64,000 bases of DNA from Aotearoamyces nothofagi (lineage: Eukaryota > Ascomycota > Leotiomycetes > Leotiales > Tympanidaceae). Positions within the stretch are counted from its first letter, which is position 1. Every line of letters begins with the position of its first letter. The stretch is taken from assembly GCA_015345905.1 (NCBI GenBank), contig JADDTR010000013.1, positions 742,394 to 806,393 of the forward strand, given 5' to 3'. The position numbers were made by a program, and so were the translations under genes. The notes under the pieces were generated by a model. That model was not told the origin of the DNA. It searched no databases and saw only the letters and a program-made list of their open reading frames with translations. Shown here piece by piece: positions 45,349-58,200 of this stretch.

Positions 45349-45858
45349 TTATGCGAACCAATCCTTAAAAGGCCACGCATGGTTGTGAGGCGGTCCCGTG
45401 GGTTTAGGATGACCCGTTCCAAAGGATCCCGTTGATTTGGAATATCCTAAGCCAGAAGATTCAGTAGTCTCAGAATGCCACTTTCCAGAATATCCCGTTG
45501 GCTCAGGATAACCCTTAGAGTACTCTGTATGTGCCCCAGTCGGCTTTGCCCAAGCCTCTGTATGTTTTTTATTATATCCCTCTGCGACTGGATAGTAAGG
45601 TCCAGCATCACGTTTGTCGCGATGAGGTCCAGGATGGCCCGGCTTCAATGTCTCCGATGGCTTAGTATAAAGCCTTGTACTGTTCTGAACAGTCTTGGTA
45701 AGGAAACCGGTTGGTGGGAGGAAGCTAGGGTACGGGTGTTTGTTATAGTCTTTGTGGTCTTTGTAGTCCACGCCGTTGCCTTTGCTGGGCGTGCCATGGC
45801 ATGTGACAACGCTGGTCATTGCCAGCGTAATCAGAATAGGTGCTTGAAAGAGACGCAT
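45349..45858 (-). CDS. Small secreted repeat-rich protein
   Basis: A single exon encodes 169 residues. The ATG at 45858 places a typical signal peptide at the start (MRLFQAPILITLAMTSVVTC). The mature part is hydrophilic, poor in cysteine, and rich in Gly, Pro, His, Lys and Tyr, with a loose repeat of GYxxPTG-like units (GYPEPTG, GYSKSTG, GHPKPTG). A dibasic DKRDAG site near residue 85 could be cut by a Kex2-type protease. No enzyme family is recognised. It could be a cell-wall-associated protein, a Kex2-processed repeat protein or a candidate effector; the sequence does not decide. An upstream in-frame ATG at 45948 would bury the signal sequence and is less likely. Confidence 0.6.
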   Translation of the reverse strand: MRLFQAPILITLAMTSVVTCHGTPSKGNGVDYKDHKDYNKHPYPSFLPPTGFLTKTVQNSTRLYTKPSETLKPGHPGPHRDKRDAGPYYPVAEGYNKKHTEAWAKPTGAHTEYSKGYPEPTGYSGKWHSETTESSGLGYSKSTGSFGTGHPKPTGPPHNHAWPFKDWFA

Positions 45859-46933
45859 GATGAAAATACTGTGCGTGTAATTTGAAACGGATTTTTGAGC
45901 AGGGAGAATTTTGATAGATGAAAGGTGCAATGAAATGCCTTGAAACAAGAGAACTCTGCCCCTTCTTATGCTCCTGCACAGCTATACACCCCTCGGGAGT
46001 CATGCCATATCACCAATGCTGTACGTCGTTCTCGGCATACAAGCCTGGTTGACGGTATTTGTCTCTATTGTGGGTCAACTCTGCTGTTTGCGATGGACTT
46101 CCAAGGTAACTTAGGGGAGTATCGTTTGCTGAAGATGGAGATGTCTCCTGAACCGTCCGAGGATCTTCCTGATCAGCGGGGACGGCGTCGAGTGTGCCAT
46201 TACTGCAAGATTCAGCGACACGACCAGACGTGTTACCGAGTTGCAACATCTCATCCTCAAGGTACGGTCCACTTTATGGTGGGTAGCTGGCATCATCCCA
46301 TAGGTGCTAGATGGCCGTTATCAACAGTGAAGCCGCAAACATCCAGAGTTCGAGGGCTCAACAACTCCCTCCGACCCACATCGAGGGCCGTTTTCTGTTT
46401 CGCTGACAGCGCAGCTGCGCTTGTGTTAAGTTAAGGTTAGATGTAGCGAGGAGCGACCCTTGCCTCAGGCATTAACAACGCCCTGGCCAATCAGGCTGCC
46501 ATTCAGGACAAAGTTCAGGTCACGTCTTTACCTCTACGATAAGAGTCTGCGATAAGAGACCCCAACTAAACAGATCCTCTGTGCCTTCTTGGCACTTGAG
46601 CTCGAGCATCAGACAATTCGGTTCAAGCAGGCATTCCTCAGTGCGAAAGAAGTTGTCACGTCTCCAGGCTCTGTATACGATGATCAATCCAAACAAATTT
46701 CATTATGTGGCTACAGCGCCATACTATGCTAAAATGAAGACAAATCTGCCAGGCACGTTTTTCGTGCCTGGCCGTGCCTAGCCGTGCCTGGCCTCGAACT
46801 TCATTGCAGGTTCGCTAGACTAGATTCCTTACTATTAAGAAGCGAAGCACGAAATAATAGAACGAAGCCACAAAAAAAGAACGAAGCCACAAAAAAAGAA
46901 AGACGCAAAAATAAACAAGATTCAATCTCATCT
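45859..46933. other. Intergenic region
   Basis: About 1.07 kb without a supported gene. It contains a doubled AACGAAGCCACAAAAAAAG unit near 46860-46900. The T-rich minus strand just before 46934 can end Pol III transcription of the tRNA gene. Confidence 0.5.
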
Positions 46934-47042
46934 GTCCTCGGTGAGACTCGAACTCACGACCTTTGGATGGCCAGAAGTGTTAATGCACTCTTGTCATATA
47001 TGAATATGAGACCAACGCTCTAACCAACTGAGCCACGAAGAC
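46934..47042 (-). tRNA. tRNA-Met (CAT), intron-containing
   Basis: The minus strand gives acceptor stem GTCTTCG/CGAGGAC (one G-T wobble) with discriminator A. The D arm is GCTCAGTTGGTTAGAGC, and the anticodon loop CTCATA is followed by an intron of about 37 bases. The anticodon-stem 3' half ends CCAA, and the T arm is GTGAG-TTCGAGT-CTCAC. The anticodon reads CAT, and D-arm and T-arm wording match elongator tRNA-Met. The closing pair of the anticodon stem (31-39) appears to be T-T, which slightly weakens the call. A T5 run follows about 18 bases downstream. Confidence 0.75.
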
Positions 47043-48483
47043 ATTAATTGTAATAAATGGCCTTATTTGACTATATATGACCACTAAGCAAGGCCCACTT
47101 ATCGAACGTAAGCGAAAACTTTCACTGGCTGTAAGTACCTCCCACGGATCATAAACCGCAACCTTCAGGTCCCTTGGATTTATTGTTGTCATTGTTTGTA
47201 TTTATTCTCTGCATGGTTTTCATGTAGGTTGCTTCACTGCGCTGTCTTGCGTATGGCACCGCACCGTTTTCTGTGAAGATGAGGCCGCCATTGCGGATAA
47301 TGATGAGCGGTCTGACAATCCTATCAACTCTCAGTTTCCCAGTCTTGGATTTCGCCAGCTCAATCAACTGGACTAGCCTCAATGCGTTGCACCAGTCTTA
47401 CGCCCCAAATCTGACGCAAATCGGCAGTGATTTTCTAATTGGTAGCATTTCAGCATTATGTAATATCTCCGTTCCCGTGCTCGAGTCCATAGGTGAACGG
47501 CCATCAGGGGATATCCACTGTTGCACCTTTATCACCCATAATCCAATTCTGCAGTGAAAATTACATTAACTTTCGCAGGAGGATCAACTAATACAACTCG
47601 ACCTGACTTCTTATTAACAGCCTCACAGCCTGACGGCCACGTGACGGCCTCGGGCTCACACCATGACTCCCTTCGCAGTTCATTATAGGCGACCCAGGAA
47701 ACTGGCAGCCCGAGGCGGACTTTCTAATTGGATAATTTAAAAATTTAAAACACTCCTGTCTCTTCGGACTGTTTCTAAGTATAGTTACTGCTGTTTAATT
47801 ACTTGATGATAGTCTAATATTTATAAATTCCTGATTGCAGAATATAGAGTTCTGAAGCAGAAGTACAAAATGCGAATTTTGGGTTCAAGATAATTATAAG
47901 TTTATAACTCCGAAATTTCAACTAATTGCAAGACAATGTTGTATAGACTATAACTAGGATACAGACTAGATCAGTTACCTTCCTCTCAAAATTGGAAATA
48001 TAATTATATAATAAATTTTAATAATTGTTGGAGTCCAATAACTATCAGATTTTGTGACGTAAGTGACTTGTACTTCTTAGGCATTGACTTATACGAACGC
48101 CATAGATATATGTACGCTTTTGATCAAGGAGCATTACCATAATACAAAGTTCCAATCCTCCGAAATTTGGAAAGAGGATCCAGAGAAAGCAGTTATATCC
48201 CTCATCCAATTTCTGGGAATTATATCAGAGTTGTTGTCGCGATATAAAGATCGCAACACCATGCTTCGCTAGAGTCGCTTACGAAAAAGAAAGTCCCCTT
48301 ACAGATCACGCAAGTTGTCTGTCTCTAGCGCGATGACCCTTAGATCCAACCCACGGCTCAGCGCGCGAAAGCTTAATCAGTCAACGCGACCGCGCCGAAA
48401 CGTCGTTCCTCACTCATCGCAACAGACAGCCCCCAATTAACGCCCGACTTCCACAGCAACATCCACAACGCCAATACATCAAT
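47043..48483. other. Intergenic region, AT-rich in its second half
   Basis: About 1.4 kb. Open frames near 47150-47560 on both strands are not recognised. From about 47700 to 48270 the DNA is AT-rich and stop-dense, resembling other decayed islands in this window. The last 150 bp are the RIM1 promoter. Confidence 0.5.
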
Positions 48484-49081
48484 ATGTTTGCCCTCCGCCG
48501 TGCCGTGCTTCCATCAAGAGCCTTCTCCACCACAGCTCGAGCATCTTTGGCCAAGATCAACATAATTGGTAACCTTGCTGATACGCCTGAGCTCCACGTT
48601 ACCAGTACCGGCCATGAGATCATTAAATATGCGATAGCATCAAACAGTGGCCCAAAGGATAAACGACACACTAGCTGGTTTAGAGTCACCAGCTTCGCAG
48701 AAGAGGGGCCAAGAAGAGACTTCCTACAGAGCTTGAACAAAGGGTGAGTGCTGTTCTTCGTAGTCCCAAGTGCAGCGACATAGCTGTGCCGGAACCTCAG
48801 CTGCAGCAATCAGAGGCGCAACCATCGAGTAGCTGGCGCATTCCTTTTGCTAAATTTGGATTACATATGCTGACTTAGCCTTTCAGCACATTGGTATACG
48901 TGGAAGGTGATGCGAAAATGGACGTATACCAAGACGAAAGCGGCAAGAGCCGTAGCTCATTGAGCATTATTCAACGTATGTGTGGTTACTCACCATTACC
49001 GCACTTCGTCAATCTTTATGCTGACCATTTACAGGTCAAATCGAAGTCCTCAAGCGACCAGAACCGACAGAGTCCTCTTAA
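48484..49081 (+). CDS. RIM1: Mitochondrial single-stranded DNA-binding protein (RIM1-like)
   Basis: Three exons, 48484-48743, 48887-48975 and 49035-49081, give 131 residues. The N-terminus MFALRRAVLPSRAFSTTARA is a typical mitochondrial targeting peptide. An OB fold follows: INIIGNLADTPELHVTSTG, IIKYAIASNS, SWFRVTSF and GTLVYVEGDAKMDVYQDESG, matching bacterial-type SSB and yeast RIM1. It should coat single-stranded mitochondrial DNA during replication and repair. The 143-bp first intron is longer than most here. Length is normal for the family. Confidence 0.93.
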
Positions 49082-49781
49082 ATATCGCACATGAACATAA
49101 CACAGGTAACGGATTGGTGTAGGAGTTTAGTGGTAGGCTACATCAAGGCTGTGGATGCGGGATCTCACTGTTCAGTTATATAATGAGAATGCTTTTATTC
49201 ACTATGGCCGATTCAATGAATCCAAAGATGCTTATACATTGTACCTAAGTGATGCTCGCTGATGTTATGTTATGCCTTCGCAATTTACAAGAAAGAGAAG
49301 AAAGGACCAACCATTGAGCAAGGAGGACCAGATCACCGAATGGCGAAAGCCATCGAGATCTTGCCTATTATCAAACTAACCAATCATGTCAAAAATAAAG
49401 GGTATGGTGGAAATAAACATTACCCAGAACTTATTTTACTACTAACGGTACAGCAACAGGAGATAGGAATGATACATCTAGTAAAATGTGTTCGTGGATT
49501 TCTCTAGATTCGGATATTTCTGTAGTAGTAGGACCAAGTTTCTTGAACCGCCCCACCAAAACGAGAATTTAGCTGGGATGCCTTAATAACTATCATCCAT
49601 AGTAACGGTTTGCACTGACGCCCTGCCGCGCTCTCTGGAAGTCCGGATCACAATTCTTAATATTGGGGAAAGCGATTAGGGTAACTCATTTGCTATGAAC
49701 TGGCTTAAATGCTTTGCGTAAGGCGGCTGTGCAAGGCATAATATGCCCAGGTCAGCTTCCGAGTACCGCGGCATGAACTAA
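49082..49781. other. 3' region between convergent RIM1 and glutathione synthetase
   Basis: These 700 bp have no supported gene. Confidence 0.6.
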
Positions 49782-51522
49782 TCAGACTAGGAAGCAACTA
49801 TCCATTGACCCAAAGCCAGCAGCAACACCTCCTTCTTCACTTTTGTCACCTTTAGTACGCAATAAATAACCTGCTTTCTCGTTATGTAGTAACTCCTTTG
49901 TACGGTGGTTCCACAAAGCGGTGCCATACACGCCCAACTCGCATACCACACCTCCACTTTCGACGCTTCCATTACGAAGAATGAGATTATTCACAGCAGG
50001 AGGTGCAATAATTTCCATTAGAATATATGCCTTCCAGTGCGTTTCAGGTAAAGACTTGAGGAAAGGCGGGATGGCGGATCGGTATGTATTGTTTCCTCCA
50101 CCTTCTCGCTGTGGTTTTAGAACATAACCCTTGCACAGTTCTGTATCGAGTGCGATATTTCTAGCCTCAAGACCGGAAGCCGAACCATCGAGAGGAAATA
50201 TGTTCGTAAATGTCCTTTCTAGGGCTGATATATTGGAATCATTACTAGGAAGAAAGCGGTTCAATATTGATGACGACGCCTTTGGTGTTGCCAGGACCTG
50301 TTGAACCTTTTTGGCGCCAGCGAGCTGCGTCAAGATCGAAGGACATTTGATAGCATTTGAACGCTCTAATTGATATCTAGCTTCCCATGCAGCCACGTCC
50401 GGATAATCCTGTGGACCATAACCCGCACGGAAGTACACAACCGCTACCTCAAAGACTGTGGAACTGCGATGAGGTGGGCGATAAAGTAACCTGCGATTTG
50501 TGGGATCAGATAGGGTAGTCTGTTCTAAAACCTGGGAAAAAGGTAGACGAAAGACAGGTATCGCAGGATCTGAATTCTCTAATTCATACTGCAAGTGTCT
50601 TTGATCAAAGACATTCCTTTCTGGATCTTGAACAATAAACAAAATACAAATCTGATGAGACGAGCCAGACTTGTCGTATGCCTCAAAAGCTGTGCGTAAG
50701 CCAAAAGCTAAGGACTGAGTACTGCAATTTTCAGGCAAGTTCAAACGAATCCTCTTGTCTTCTATCAACCCTGCATAGCTTGTGCTTGCTAGATATCTAC
50801 ACTGGTCAACTTCCTTCAGATCAATTGGGTCCACCAATGAGTGACAAGAAGACTTACTTATGTAATTGCGAGGTTTTGGACGACAGCCCACCAAAGGAAG
50901 AGGCAATAGTATTGAACTCAACCTGCTTGATCACAGTGGAAGAATCTGGCTCGCCAGGGTCTTGATGAACCATGTAATCAGACCGAAACAATCCTAGCGC
51001 GAGATCCTGACCTGTTGTTAGTTCCTAGAAGCCTGATGAGACTATGGCTGCTGACCTGAACATATCCTTCCCTTTTAACTTTGAGATGGACTTGCCAAAG
51101 CTCGGCGATGAATCCATCGACGTCGAGTATCCTAGGGTCGTTAGACGAAGAAGTCTACAAATGAGGGAACTTAGGCGTAGCATGGGTCTTGATTTGGATA
51201 ACTTCATGACATGCAGAGAAGTAACTTACTCTTCGACAATGTCTTTCAGAAAGTCTTCATCTTGCGAAATAGAGGCATAAAGGGCATTGTATGCTTTTTG
51301 TACCGACTCGGCTTGCTCAAAACAAACCCGTGGAAATGGACTTGGAAATAAGGTGACTGGGGCACTCGTAGCTAGAACACCATGAGGGTCTGCTTCTTCT
51401 TTGATAAGAGTAAGAGGAGGTCTGACTGCAAGACCATGTGCAATCGACCAGTCCTTGATAACAGATACAAGGTGATCGAGGTCGCCCGAGGTCGGCTCAG
51501 GGGGATATACTTGGTCAACCAT
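49782..51522 (-). CDS. GSH2: Glutathione synthetase
   Basis: Four exons, 51522-51230, 51131-51056, 51006-50858 and 50796-49782, give 510 residues. The second intron has a GTCAGC donor. Eukaryotic glutathione synthetase motifs are in order: VDGFIAELWQVHLKV, EFNTIASSFGGLSSKTSQLHK, RNVFDQRHL, VVYFRAGYGPQDY, the ATP-grasp KPQREGGGNNTY, and the glycine-rich EGGVAAGFGSMDS near the C-terminus. The enzyme ligates glycine to gamma-glutamylcysteine using ATP in the cytosol as a homodimer. It completes the glutathione pathway whose breakdown side may involve the GGCT-like protein 5 kb away. All landmark residues appear intact. Confidence 0.95.
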
Positions 51523-52203
51523 AGTGACGTTGCCTTGAATTGATTGAGTATTAATATTTTGGCCTTGTACCCCCTAAATTTATACGTTAATTTCTCTATA
51601 ATATTAGTTAAGCCACCAATTTATGTTCCTCCTAATCTCGTCGACGTATTTTGCTCGTGTATTTGGTCATCACTCCTGGCGCTAAGATAAGGCGTCAACG
51701 GGTTACGGGTGAAGGTTCTGCCGCTCCGTTAATCAGCGCGTCAACTTCAATCTAATCGCGACTTCCGATTTATATTAAGACCTCTGCTGTACCTTTCTAG
51801 CAACCTCACGTTCACAATCTCTCACACTTTAATGACAGTCTATACCTTTTATGTTATTAGCACTAATTTATTGTTCATGAACCTACTGTTCACGCCTCTT
51901 GAAACCGTTGATCGTACCTCTGCAGTTGACAACCACCCCGCGATCCCGCACGGTTCGATCTCACTATCTCGGAATGACTCGAGGTGGCCTCTGCTAAGTC
52001 AATTTCCGGAGGACTCCGGACTTTGAGTCCTACTTAAACTATTTAAGGTACATTCTGTCAATTGTAGCTCCAATGTTGGTTGTTATCAAACCTACATCAT
52101 CTCTTACACTGACACCTCTTTGTCTTAATCTCTCGCCAGTCATCTACCTCATACTCACCGTGGGGATATCTCTCACTACAATTCACTCATTTTGTTGTTT
52201 ACC
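51523..52203. promoter_or_regulatory. Divergent promoter region of GSH2 and the SNF2 gene
   Basis: These 681 bp separate two divergent starts. No specific binding site is claimed. Confidence 0.4.
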
Positions 52204-55200
52204 ATGGCTAATATCTGCCCTATAGGTAATCGCCAATCTATTACAACTTGGCTCTCTACGATCACTTCACCTTCACCGAATCCATGCGCAATAAGGACTC
52301 TGCATACATCTACGCCTGCCATGGAAGTCGATGATCCATGGTATTGGGATGTTGATAGGGTTGTGAGGGAGTTTTGCACTGAGCTTAGAACATGGCCTTC
52401 CAAATCTGCAAACTCACGGCTTCCAGATCCTGTGGTATTCGAACGAAGACTTCGTGAAAACGATATCGATGGCTCAACTTTACTCACAGATGTCAATTCT
52501 ACACTTCTACGGGATGAATTTGGTGTGAGGAACCTGAATGAGCGCTCTACAGTTATGCATGGGATCGGAGAACTTCAGTATAGAAGCCCTCGATTTGACG
52601 ATTGGTCAAAAAGACATGGCTCGATATCTCTGACTTCACAATTCGGCCAGAGTGTTACAGAATTTGTCCCTGATCTCCTCAACAGAAGAGGCTTACCTAC
52701 TAGGACTGCTTCCGATTCGACCTCCCAAGCTGGCATAATTACACCTGCCAACCTCAAAGCTAGCAGTCACAATCTTGTTGAGGTTAACGCCCCGTTATTT
52801 TCAACACCGCACGAAACAAACACAGCACCACAGCAGGACATTCACAAAGATGAAGGCAGGAGTTTGATATTAGATGAGCCAGGAAACAAAAGGCGCAGAC
52901 TAGCTCTGCTAGATGTAGGTGGTTCAGAATCGGAGAAAGGTAACCTAACTGGAGCAGAGACTATGGCAGATGACTCTTTCGTTCTAGCATTTGATACCCT
53001 TCAGAATGAAAACTACAATAAGAATATTGATGACGTATCAAGCAAAAAGCGAAAGCGACTAGCACCTACTCTTGTTTCTGCTATTGACCCAAACCGAAAT
53101 CGAGACATGCCTACTGCAGCAGACAACGTCATCTTCAATGATCCTCAGAATATTGAGCCTGGTGTAATATATAAGGGTGATGATGGGAAGAAGAGACTGA
53201 TACCTCTATTGCAAAATGGGGTTGCCGATTGGGTTCAACGACTAAAAACCCGACTAGCCAATCCTGTGCAACATCACGATCTCGAGAAAGGTGGCCAAGG
53301 AGGACTAGAAGCTGCAGAGCAGGTAATACTTTCAGCCAAGCAAAAAACTCTCGGACAGTATTCGGAGCTTCTTTCTGCTGGATACCTCGGCAAGAAGAAG
53401 CACTCGGTTGATCAGATATTTTATGGCAACAATGAAGTTGGAAAAGAGCTTGGAGACTCCGAGGAGGAAAAAGAATTCTCGCAGATCGTTCCTGCAAACA
53501 TTTCTAGTGGCCGTCGTCTCTATGTGAACCATATGATCAGAAATTTTCTCCTCGCTGAACGCCAGGTTATCAATCGAGACCGAAAGTTCTTCTCAGCCAT
53601 CCGTCCATATTCAGCACATCTAGCCCCAGTGCATCACAGCCCATTCTTTACTCTTTACTACTCGACGGCAGATGGCAATATTCACGCCGTCAAAGAAGAC
53701 GTTTCTAAATGGCCTGAGGTTGGTCTACAAGGTGTTAAGGTCAAACAGTTTGATGACGATGAGCGCCGAGCACACTTTGATGTCCCGGAAAATATTCTTC
53801 TTGGTGGTCCTAGTTCATATGATGATTGGGATCCATCTCTTCTTGAGAAGTATAGGCATATTGATGGCGGAGATGATGTTCTACCTCTCTTTGGCGAGTC
53901 TGACGAAGAAGGCGAGTACGACCTTGACACCTGGCGGGAGATTGAAGAGGAATTCGGAAGTCAAGATAGGCCTGTGGTGGTCACGAATAGGCGCAGTCTC
54001 ACAGACGATGAAATCAATGCCGCTATTGACGAAGGTATCGCTCAGATAGTTATTGAATGGCATAAAAATAAATTACCGAAACGTCAACGAGAAGCATATC
54101 GGTTCTGGAAGAAATCTCGGGGCTCTAACAAGAATCGGTGTATTCGGGAGTTACAGCAACACCTTCACAGGATTAACGGTCGTCTTGCAAAGATGCGTAA
54201 GGAGATTGTCGATGAGATGTGGTCAACACAACGTTCTGTACGCAAACAGACTAGAATCATGGAACAAAGTGTCCATGATCGTGAAGATTTAGTTTGGCGG
54301 ATTTCAATTCTGGAAAGCAAGGTTGTACCCGAGAAGCCAGAGCAAATTGACACTATTACGAAGCCAAAGAAAGTGGACATGGTGATTGATGAGCTTGACA
54401 AAGAAGGAGAGTCTATTGAGACTGATACTGAGGAAGATGAAAGCTCTGATGATGGCTTGGACGATTTTATCGTTAGTGACCAAACTGATGATCTTAGCGC
54501 CGAGGAGAGAGGCGTAGAGTCTGAACTTGATAACGATAGTGAGATGGACACACATTTGACTCGGATCACGATTGATGGTCTGAAGACTGACAAGATGGGT
54601 TTGGCTGTTTCATCAGATCACGGACGACTAGATATAGAGGATCGAATCAAGGGACTGTCGGAAGATGATGATGAGCCAATGTTCGACGCACCAGCTCATC
54701 AAGATGATTGGGTTCCTATCACAGACGGCTCCGTTGGCTCACCGCAAACACCGCTGTACGACGCAGTAGACTACGAGTCCCCTGGATTAGCACATCTGCC
54801 ACGAGCTCATGACCCTTCGGTCTCTACAGATCTACCAAGCTTCGTCGACCTAACACAGATAACATCTGAATCCTCAGCTGGTGAATCATCTCAAGGCCCC
54901 CACACTGTAAATCTTGTGACACCGGAGAAGCCACAATCGTGGATCCCGCCGAACCGGTTATCCAAGAAAACCGCAATTAAGATCCATCTCAAACGTGAAG
55001 GGAATCCTAGTAAGTCAAGTGTAATTGATATATCGGACACAGATGAGCTTGAGGCTCCTGAAACCCTTCCTCCGTTAACTGACCCTGTGGCTGTTGCTAA
55101 GTCCCCAATTACTCTGTGGGAGAAACTTGGTGATCGCGACCGTCTTCTTATTACAAGAATCCAGAAAATGATGAAACAGGCGCGGGAGACCCTATTGTCA

Positions 55201-58200
55201 TTATTCCTCAGCCATACCGAGGTTGAGTTATGGGATAGATTGGTCGAAGTCATGCGTGCAATGCGTGATGGGCATTCAAGGGTCAGAGGAATGGACACGG
55301 ATACGTTCAAAGCTCTCACTGGGATTATTCGGCTCTTTGAGATGTATGTTGACTGTCGAGATCGCAAACCACGAACTTCTATCATGCCTGATGCAGTTCG
55401 AAAGTTGGAGAACAATCGTCTGCTCTTTACGCCATTCTATCAGCTCTCCTATAAAGCCTTGAATTACAATGAGAAGACTACAGCAGTTGAGGATGATGAA
55501 GAGCCTATATCCACTCCAAGGAGAAGGTCGAGGGCTCACACGTAAGTGGTAGATGCACTTTATGACGTTCATGCTAATGATCAGTAGTACTAGTGCCAGC
55601 GATGGTGAAGAGATCAAGCATCAGACGCCTCACAAGTCTCGAAAGAATAAGGTCTTCGAAAATGCGCAAGCTCGCGATCTTCGAGAACAAGACCGGCAGA
55701 GGCTTCTTGAACAGGAACAGCGACGTCGAATCCTTCGTTTAAAACTTGCCCGGTCCGACACTGCTCTCGATGCTGACCGCGCACGCATCATCATAAACGA
55801 CGCTAAATTTGACAACGAGGGATTTGTTTATGTTAATGATCATATTGCAAAACGCATTAAGAAGCACCAAGTCGAAGGAGTGCGGTTTATGTGGAGTGAG
55901 GTAGTTGCTAAGACGGGGTCGAAGCAAGGATGCCTTCTAGCTCATACTATGGGACTTGGAAAGACCATGCAAGTCATCACACTGCTTGTCGCAGTTGCTG
56001 AAGCGTCTTCATCACAAGATCCAAGTGTCTCCTCCCAGATTTCCGCGAACTTGCGTGTTTCGAAGACGCTCATTCTTGCGCCGCCTGGGCTTATTGATAA
56101 CTGGATGGACGAATTATTGACATGGGCTCCTGATGACAAGGTCCTTGGAGAATTTCGAAAGGTTGACTCTGCAGTGAAGAGCATGGCTGTTCGCCTCGAT
56201 ATTATTGACACTTGGTATAACGATGGTGGTGTTCTTATCCTGGGATATGAGATGTTTAGAAACCTTATCCTTAACAAAGCAACAGCGAAACGTGGCCCGC
56301 CTCTCAACGATGACAATCATACCAAGGTAAAAAGGCAGTTGCTGGAGGGACCAAATATCATCGTTGCGGATGAAGCTCACAAGATGAAAAACGCCAATGC
56401 TTCGGTTACTGGAGCTGCTAACATGTTCCGGTCGGGGAGTCGTATTGCATTGACTGGTTCCCCATTGGCCAATAATGTCGAGGAGTATCATACGATGATT
56501 GAGTGGGTAGCACCGAACTATCTTGGCCCAATAGTTGAGTTTCGCGCCAAGTATGTCGAGCCAATTCAGCAAGGCTTGTGGTACGACAGTACTGCATATG
56601 AACGAAGAAAGAGTCTCAAGATGCTTGGCGTTCTTAAAGAAGATCTCACCCCAAAGGTTCATCGGGCGGATATGTCAGTTCTGCGCAATGATCTGCCACC
56701 GAAGACGGAGTTTGTAATCACTGTCCCTTTGACCGAACTTCAGGTCAAAGCTTACACGCTTTACGTTCAGGCTATGCAAAAATCCGATACTGAACTCACG
56801 AAAGCTGGCCAACTGCAGCAAACTACAATCTGGCACTGGCTGGCGGTTCTTTCACTTTTGTGTAATCATCCCGAGTGCTTTCGTGCTAAACTTACGGAGC
56901 GTAAGGATGACGCTCAAAAAGAGAGCGAGGCCAGGGTTAGGCGCTCACGAGACATGATTTCTGATGAGGACGCTCTTATTGCCGACTTCAATGCGCCTGT
57001 GTGGAAGGTTGGAGTGTCGGAGGAGCTGATCCGTCAGGAGATGGAGCTGTTTAACACTGTCGACTACATTGGCGCTATTGACAATTCCAACAAAGTCAGA
57101 ATCCTGATACAGATTCTCGACGCATCCAGAGCCGTAGGTGATAAGGTACTGATCTTCTCTCAATCCATTCCCACCCTCAACTACCTTGAGGCATTGTGTG
57201 AGAGAACAGGCCGCGACTATGCTAGGCTTGACGGAAACACACCAATGAGCAAGCGCCAAGGTCTCACGAAAACCTTCAATAATGGAATCACAGAGCTGTA
57301 TTTAATCTCTACTACCGCTGGTGGGCTGGGCTTGAATCTTCCAGGGGCAAATCGTGTCATTATTTTTGACTTCAAATTCAATCCTATCATGGAGGAGCAG
57401 GCGGTTGGTCGAGCTTATCGAATTGGTCAGAAGAAGCCAGTGTTTGTCTATCGTTTCGTGGCTGGTGGAACATTTGAAGATGGAATTCATAATAAGGCTG
57501 TCTTCAAGATGCAGCTAGCTTCGAGAGTGGTCGATAAGAAGAACCCAGTCGCATGGGCAAAGAGGAAGGTTGGCGATTTCTTGTTCGAACCAAAGGACGT
57601 CGAGCAACAGGATCTTTCTGGATTCAGAGGCATGGATCCTGTCTTGGATGATATCCTTAAAAGCCAGAAACAGAAATCCACCATCCGAGCCATTGTTATG
57701 ACTGATACTTTCGAGCGTCACGACAATGATGTTCTTACTGCGGAAGAACTGAAAGAGGTCAAGCAGTTGTTAAGTGATGAAAGGCTGAAGCGTTCGAATC
57801 CAAAGGCATGGCAGGATTTGGTGGCAAAGCGTGATAGAGATGAGTGGCAGAAGCAGTTGAAGATTGCAGAGGCTGCACGAGCAGCTATAGCGAAACCTCC
57901 CGGATGGTCACAGCCTGGTACAATTCTACCACAACGGCAGAACGTCTCTCAACTTCCTGCTGTGGAGAAACAATCGCCTAGCGGTGCAATTCTTCCTCCA
58001 CTAATTGTTCCTAAACACCAAACACTTTCAGAAGCTGTTGTCAATACTTTTGATAAAGCTGCCGGTGAAGCAGTCCATGGGACGGGGCCAGAATTAACGC
58101 CAATTGCTGGCGCCAACACGAGAATTTGCCCAGCAACACCAGATCCATCAGATATTCCGACCATGCCTATAACGAAGACTATCCAACAAAAGGATCTTCA

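Noticed and set aside
45940-46434. A 164-codon plus-strand frame downstream of the secreted protein gene
   Set aside because: No recognisable domain, no supporting intron structure, and random-looking composition.
47149-47557. Overlapping frames on both strands next to the tRNA-Met gene as a possible transposase piece
   Set aside because: No transposase motif could be seen and neither frame extends on either side.
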